Source of the DNA: Pseudobdellovibrionaceae bacterium
Lineage (GTDB): Bacteria > Bdellovibrionota > Bdellovibrionia > Bdellovibrionales > JAMPXM01
Assembly: GCA_022843085.1 (NCBI GenBank)
Contig: JALHOI010000035.1
Location: 1 to 13,304 of the forward strand
DNA length: 13,304 bases
Direction of reading: 5' to 3'
The notes under the pieces were generated by a model. The model did no database searches and was not told where the DNA came from. It saw only the letters and a list, made by a program, of their open reading frames with translations. Positions 11,624 to 13,304 of the stretch are shown in pieces. Position numbers and translations under genes: made by a program. Position 1 is the stretch's first letter. The number at the start of each line of letters is the position of its first letter.

Positions 11624-13304
11624 ATGAAGCTTCATCGATTTTCCGCCAATCGAGCCCTTCGTTTTAGTGTTGTTGTTGCGGCCTTTGTCGCCCTTGGGTG
11701 TCTTTTCTACTGGTTGCTGCCAGTCGCGGCACAAAGCCGATTATCGGCCGACCACGTGAGACGAGTTTTTGGGGTATCCGACTTCGAACCGGTTGCGGGT
11801 GCGTCTCTGTCGGGCGTTTGGACTTCGATCTTGATCATGATCCGTGAACTGGGCTTTGGGTCAGGCGAACAAACTTTCGCAACTGCGGCCGCCGTCAGCG
11901 GTTGGCTGACACTTGGTGCACTCGCTTTACTTTGCAAGCTTGTACCTTGGCCGGCCCTAATTTTGTTGGCTCTGACGCCGACGGTGCTCTGGTCGGCGGT
12001 TGTCCCAAGTGGGACTGCCGTTCATTTTTTAATTCTTGCGATGCTAGCGCGATTTGCTCACCCTGGCGTGACGATCTCAGAGAATCGTAAGACCTGGTGT
12101 GCAGCGGCCGTCTTTGAGGGCCTTGCCTGTGCGACGTCGCCCGCAGCTTGGATTCTTGTCATTTTGCGAGCGGCAAAACAAGCTCGGGCTGACGGGCTAG
12201 ATCTGGCGAATAGAATTCGAGCTGAACTCGCACTTCGATTTGTTTTGTTTGCGCTCGGATTCACTCTGCCTTTAGCGCTCGCTGCAATTCTTGGATTTCA
12301 ATCGTTTTCGGCCTTGCCGGTTGCGGCGTTCATTCGCTCGTTACAATTTGAAGACCAGCTTGGCGCAGCACTCGTTTTGCTTGGCCGCGGCGGTGAGACC
12401 GCGATCGCTTTGTCAGCGACGTTCGCTTTTGTCGTCGCAATCACCATCGGTCCAGCCTGGGCGCAGGGACACGATCGAAAACTTACTCGAATTACGAAAT
12501 GGGCACTTCTTATTGTACCGTATATTGTGGTGGCGACCTTCGGGCAGCCGACAGCATGGAGGTTGGCGCATCCGGGCTGGCATACGGTGTTTGAAGATTT
12601 CGCAAAAAACATCGATCGAAGCTTTGCGTCGACTGTTGTGGCGATCGTACGCACGCCCACCGAAGAGGCCGCCGTCCGTTTTCACGACGCGGTTATATCC
12701 AAAGATCCTCACGTGATCGCGCTTCGAACACTGAACATTTTTGAACCTTCGACCTTGGCCCGCGTTCAAGCCCGCGAGTCTCGCTGGTCGATCGAAGAGG
12801 CGCGTGCCGCGTCTTCTTCGAACGAGCGTGACGGTTTCGAAGCCTTCATCGAAAACTTGATTTTGCCGAATTTAAAACGTGGTGTCGTAATTTGGATGGA
12901 TACACTTCCAGACCGAAGCAAAGAACTCGATATTCAGTTTTTGGGAAACGGATTCGCGCTTCGATCGTCGTCAGCGGCGACCGAATTTAAGTTCAATCGA
13001 GATGCGTTGAAGGCGACGATGATTCGAGCTCACGTGGGTTATCGTGAGTTTCTTGCGGGGCGTTCGGTCGAAGTCCAAATTTTCGAGCGTTACGCGACTT
13101 ACCACTTAGCGACGGCGCGCGTGTTCGAAAAAGAGAAGCGAACCAGCGACTGGCAGAATCGCGCGCGAGCCGAGAACTACGCGGCACTAAAAAAAGTCGA
13201 ATGGTTGCGTGAACCTTACCAAGTGGTCTGCGAGCAGACGGCGCGCGAGGCAGGATCATCGCCAATGGCCACGGGTACAACGTCGCCCGAGCCGCTCGAC
13301 ATTT
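11624..13304 (+). CDS. Polytopic membrane protein with large C-terminal soluble domain (partial, runs off window)
   Basis: From ATG 11624 the frame is open without a stop for 560 codons to the right edge. It starts 26 bp after the rsmJ stop; in-frame CTG/TTG at 11615/11618 are alternatives, and no strong Shine-Dalgarno is seen. About eight hydrophobic segments lie near residues 13-34, 86-104, 108-127, 131-144, 159-181, 204-224, 260-280 and 293-308. About 250 mostly hydrophilic residues follow, with DTLPDRSKELDIQF and GNGFALRS near 425-450 and Arg/Glu-rich helices after. The loop between the first two helices (about 35-85) holds LSADHVRRVFG. The layout is loosely reminiscent of GT-C glycosyltransferases or DUF2723-type proteins, but I see no diagnostic motif and do not assign a function. 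It is probably the fourth gene of the synthase-UbiA-rsmJ operon. Confidence 0.8.
   Translation, partial: MKLHRFSANRALRFSVVVAAFVALGCLFYWLLPVAAQSRLSADHVRRVFGVSDFEPVAGASLSGVWTSILIMIRELGFGSGEQTFATAAAVSGWLTLGALALLCKLVPWPALILLALTPTVLWSAVVPSGTAVHFLILAMLARFAHPGVTISENRKTWCAAAVFEGLACATSPAAWILVILRAAKQARADGLDLANRIRAELALRFVLFALGFTLPLALAAILGFQSFSALPVAAFIRSLQFEDQLGAALVLLGRGGETAIALSATFAFVVAITIGPAWAQGHDRKLTRITKWALLIVPYIVVATFGQPTAWRLAHPGWHTVFEDFAKNIDRSFASTVVAIVRTPTEEAAVRFHDAVISKDPHVIALRTLNIFEPSTLARVQARESRWSIEEARAASSSNERDGFEAFIENLILPNLKRGVVIWMDTLPDRSKELDIQFLGNGFALRSSSAATEFKFNRDALKATMIRAHVGYREFLAGRSVEVQIFERYATYHLATARVFEKEKRTSDWQNRARAENYAALKKVEWLREPYQVVCEQTAREAGSSPMATGTTSPEPLDI

Noticed and set aside
12291..12769. 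Three overlapping open frames on both strands, 118-141 residues
   Set aside because: They are shadows of the 560-codon membrane protein frame, which shows coherent transmembrane helices throughout.

Overview
The window looks like chromosomal DNA from a Gram-negative bacterium. A C-terminal-Phe beta-barrel protein, a heptosyltransferase-type GT9 enzyme, two lipoproteins and a menaquinone-type UbiA enzyme all fit a diderm. My best guess is a Bdellovibrio-like member of the Bdellovibrionota/Oligoflexia. That guess rests on the style of the lipoproteins (a 'FQNCG' lipobox and a long lipoprotein with EF-hand loops), frequent TTG/GTG starts and tight gene packing; it is inference, not a database result. 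I saw no mobile element, CRISPR array, tRNA, rRNA or prophage gene.

Layout. Left edge: the first 26 codons of a leftward gene, then a non-coding stretch, then a small rightward lipoprotein (326-790). This converges on a leftward pair: an outer-membrane beta-barrel-like protein (846-1523) and, upstream of it, a GT9 glycosyltransferase (1568-2617). A three-copy 14-nt tandem repeat sits on their junction. A divergent intergenic region with inverted and direct repeats leads to a large EF-hand lipoprotein (2817-5213). It converges, over an A/T-rich hairpin, on a short response regulator (5228-5659). That regulator is divergent from an HD-GYP protein (5709-6707), with only 49 bp between their starts.

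Next is a leftward transporter pair: a CDF cation transporter (7672-8757) followed after 13 bp by an EamA/DMT permease (6714-7658). Divergent from these is a compact rightward operon: a long-chain trans-polyprenyl diphosphate synthase (8840-9778), a MenA-like UbiA prenyltransferase (9778-10860), an RsmJ-type 16S rRNA methyltransferase (10857-11597) and a polytopic membrane protein running off the right edge (11624-13304). The first three overlap by 1 and 3 nt.

How the genes work together. The polyprenyl synthase and UbiA enzyme most likely make the isoprenoid tail and attach it to a quinone-type aromatic head group. The receiver and HD-GYP proteins look like one signalling module, but both have lost residues normally needed (phospho-Asp and conserved Lys in the receiver; HDxGK Lys and the last Asp ligand in HD-GYP). 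This suggests phosphorylation-independent or binding-only behaviour. The most unusual items are this degenerate module, the variant third motif of the UbiA enzyme, the tandem repeat at the GT9/barrel junction and the unrecognised terminal membrane protein. I found no clear wholly new system.
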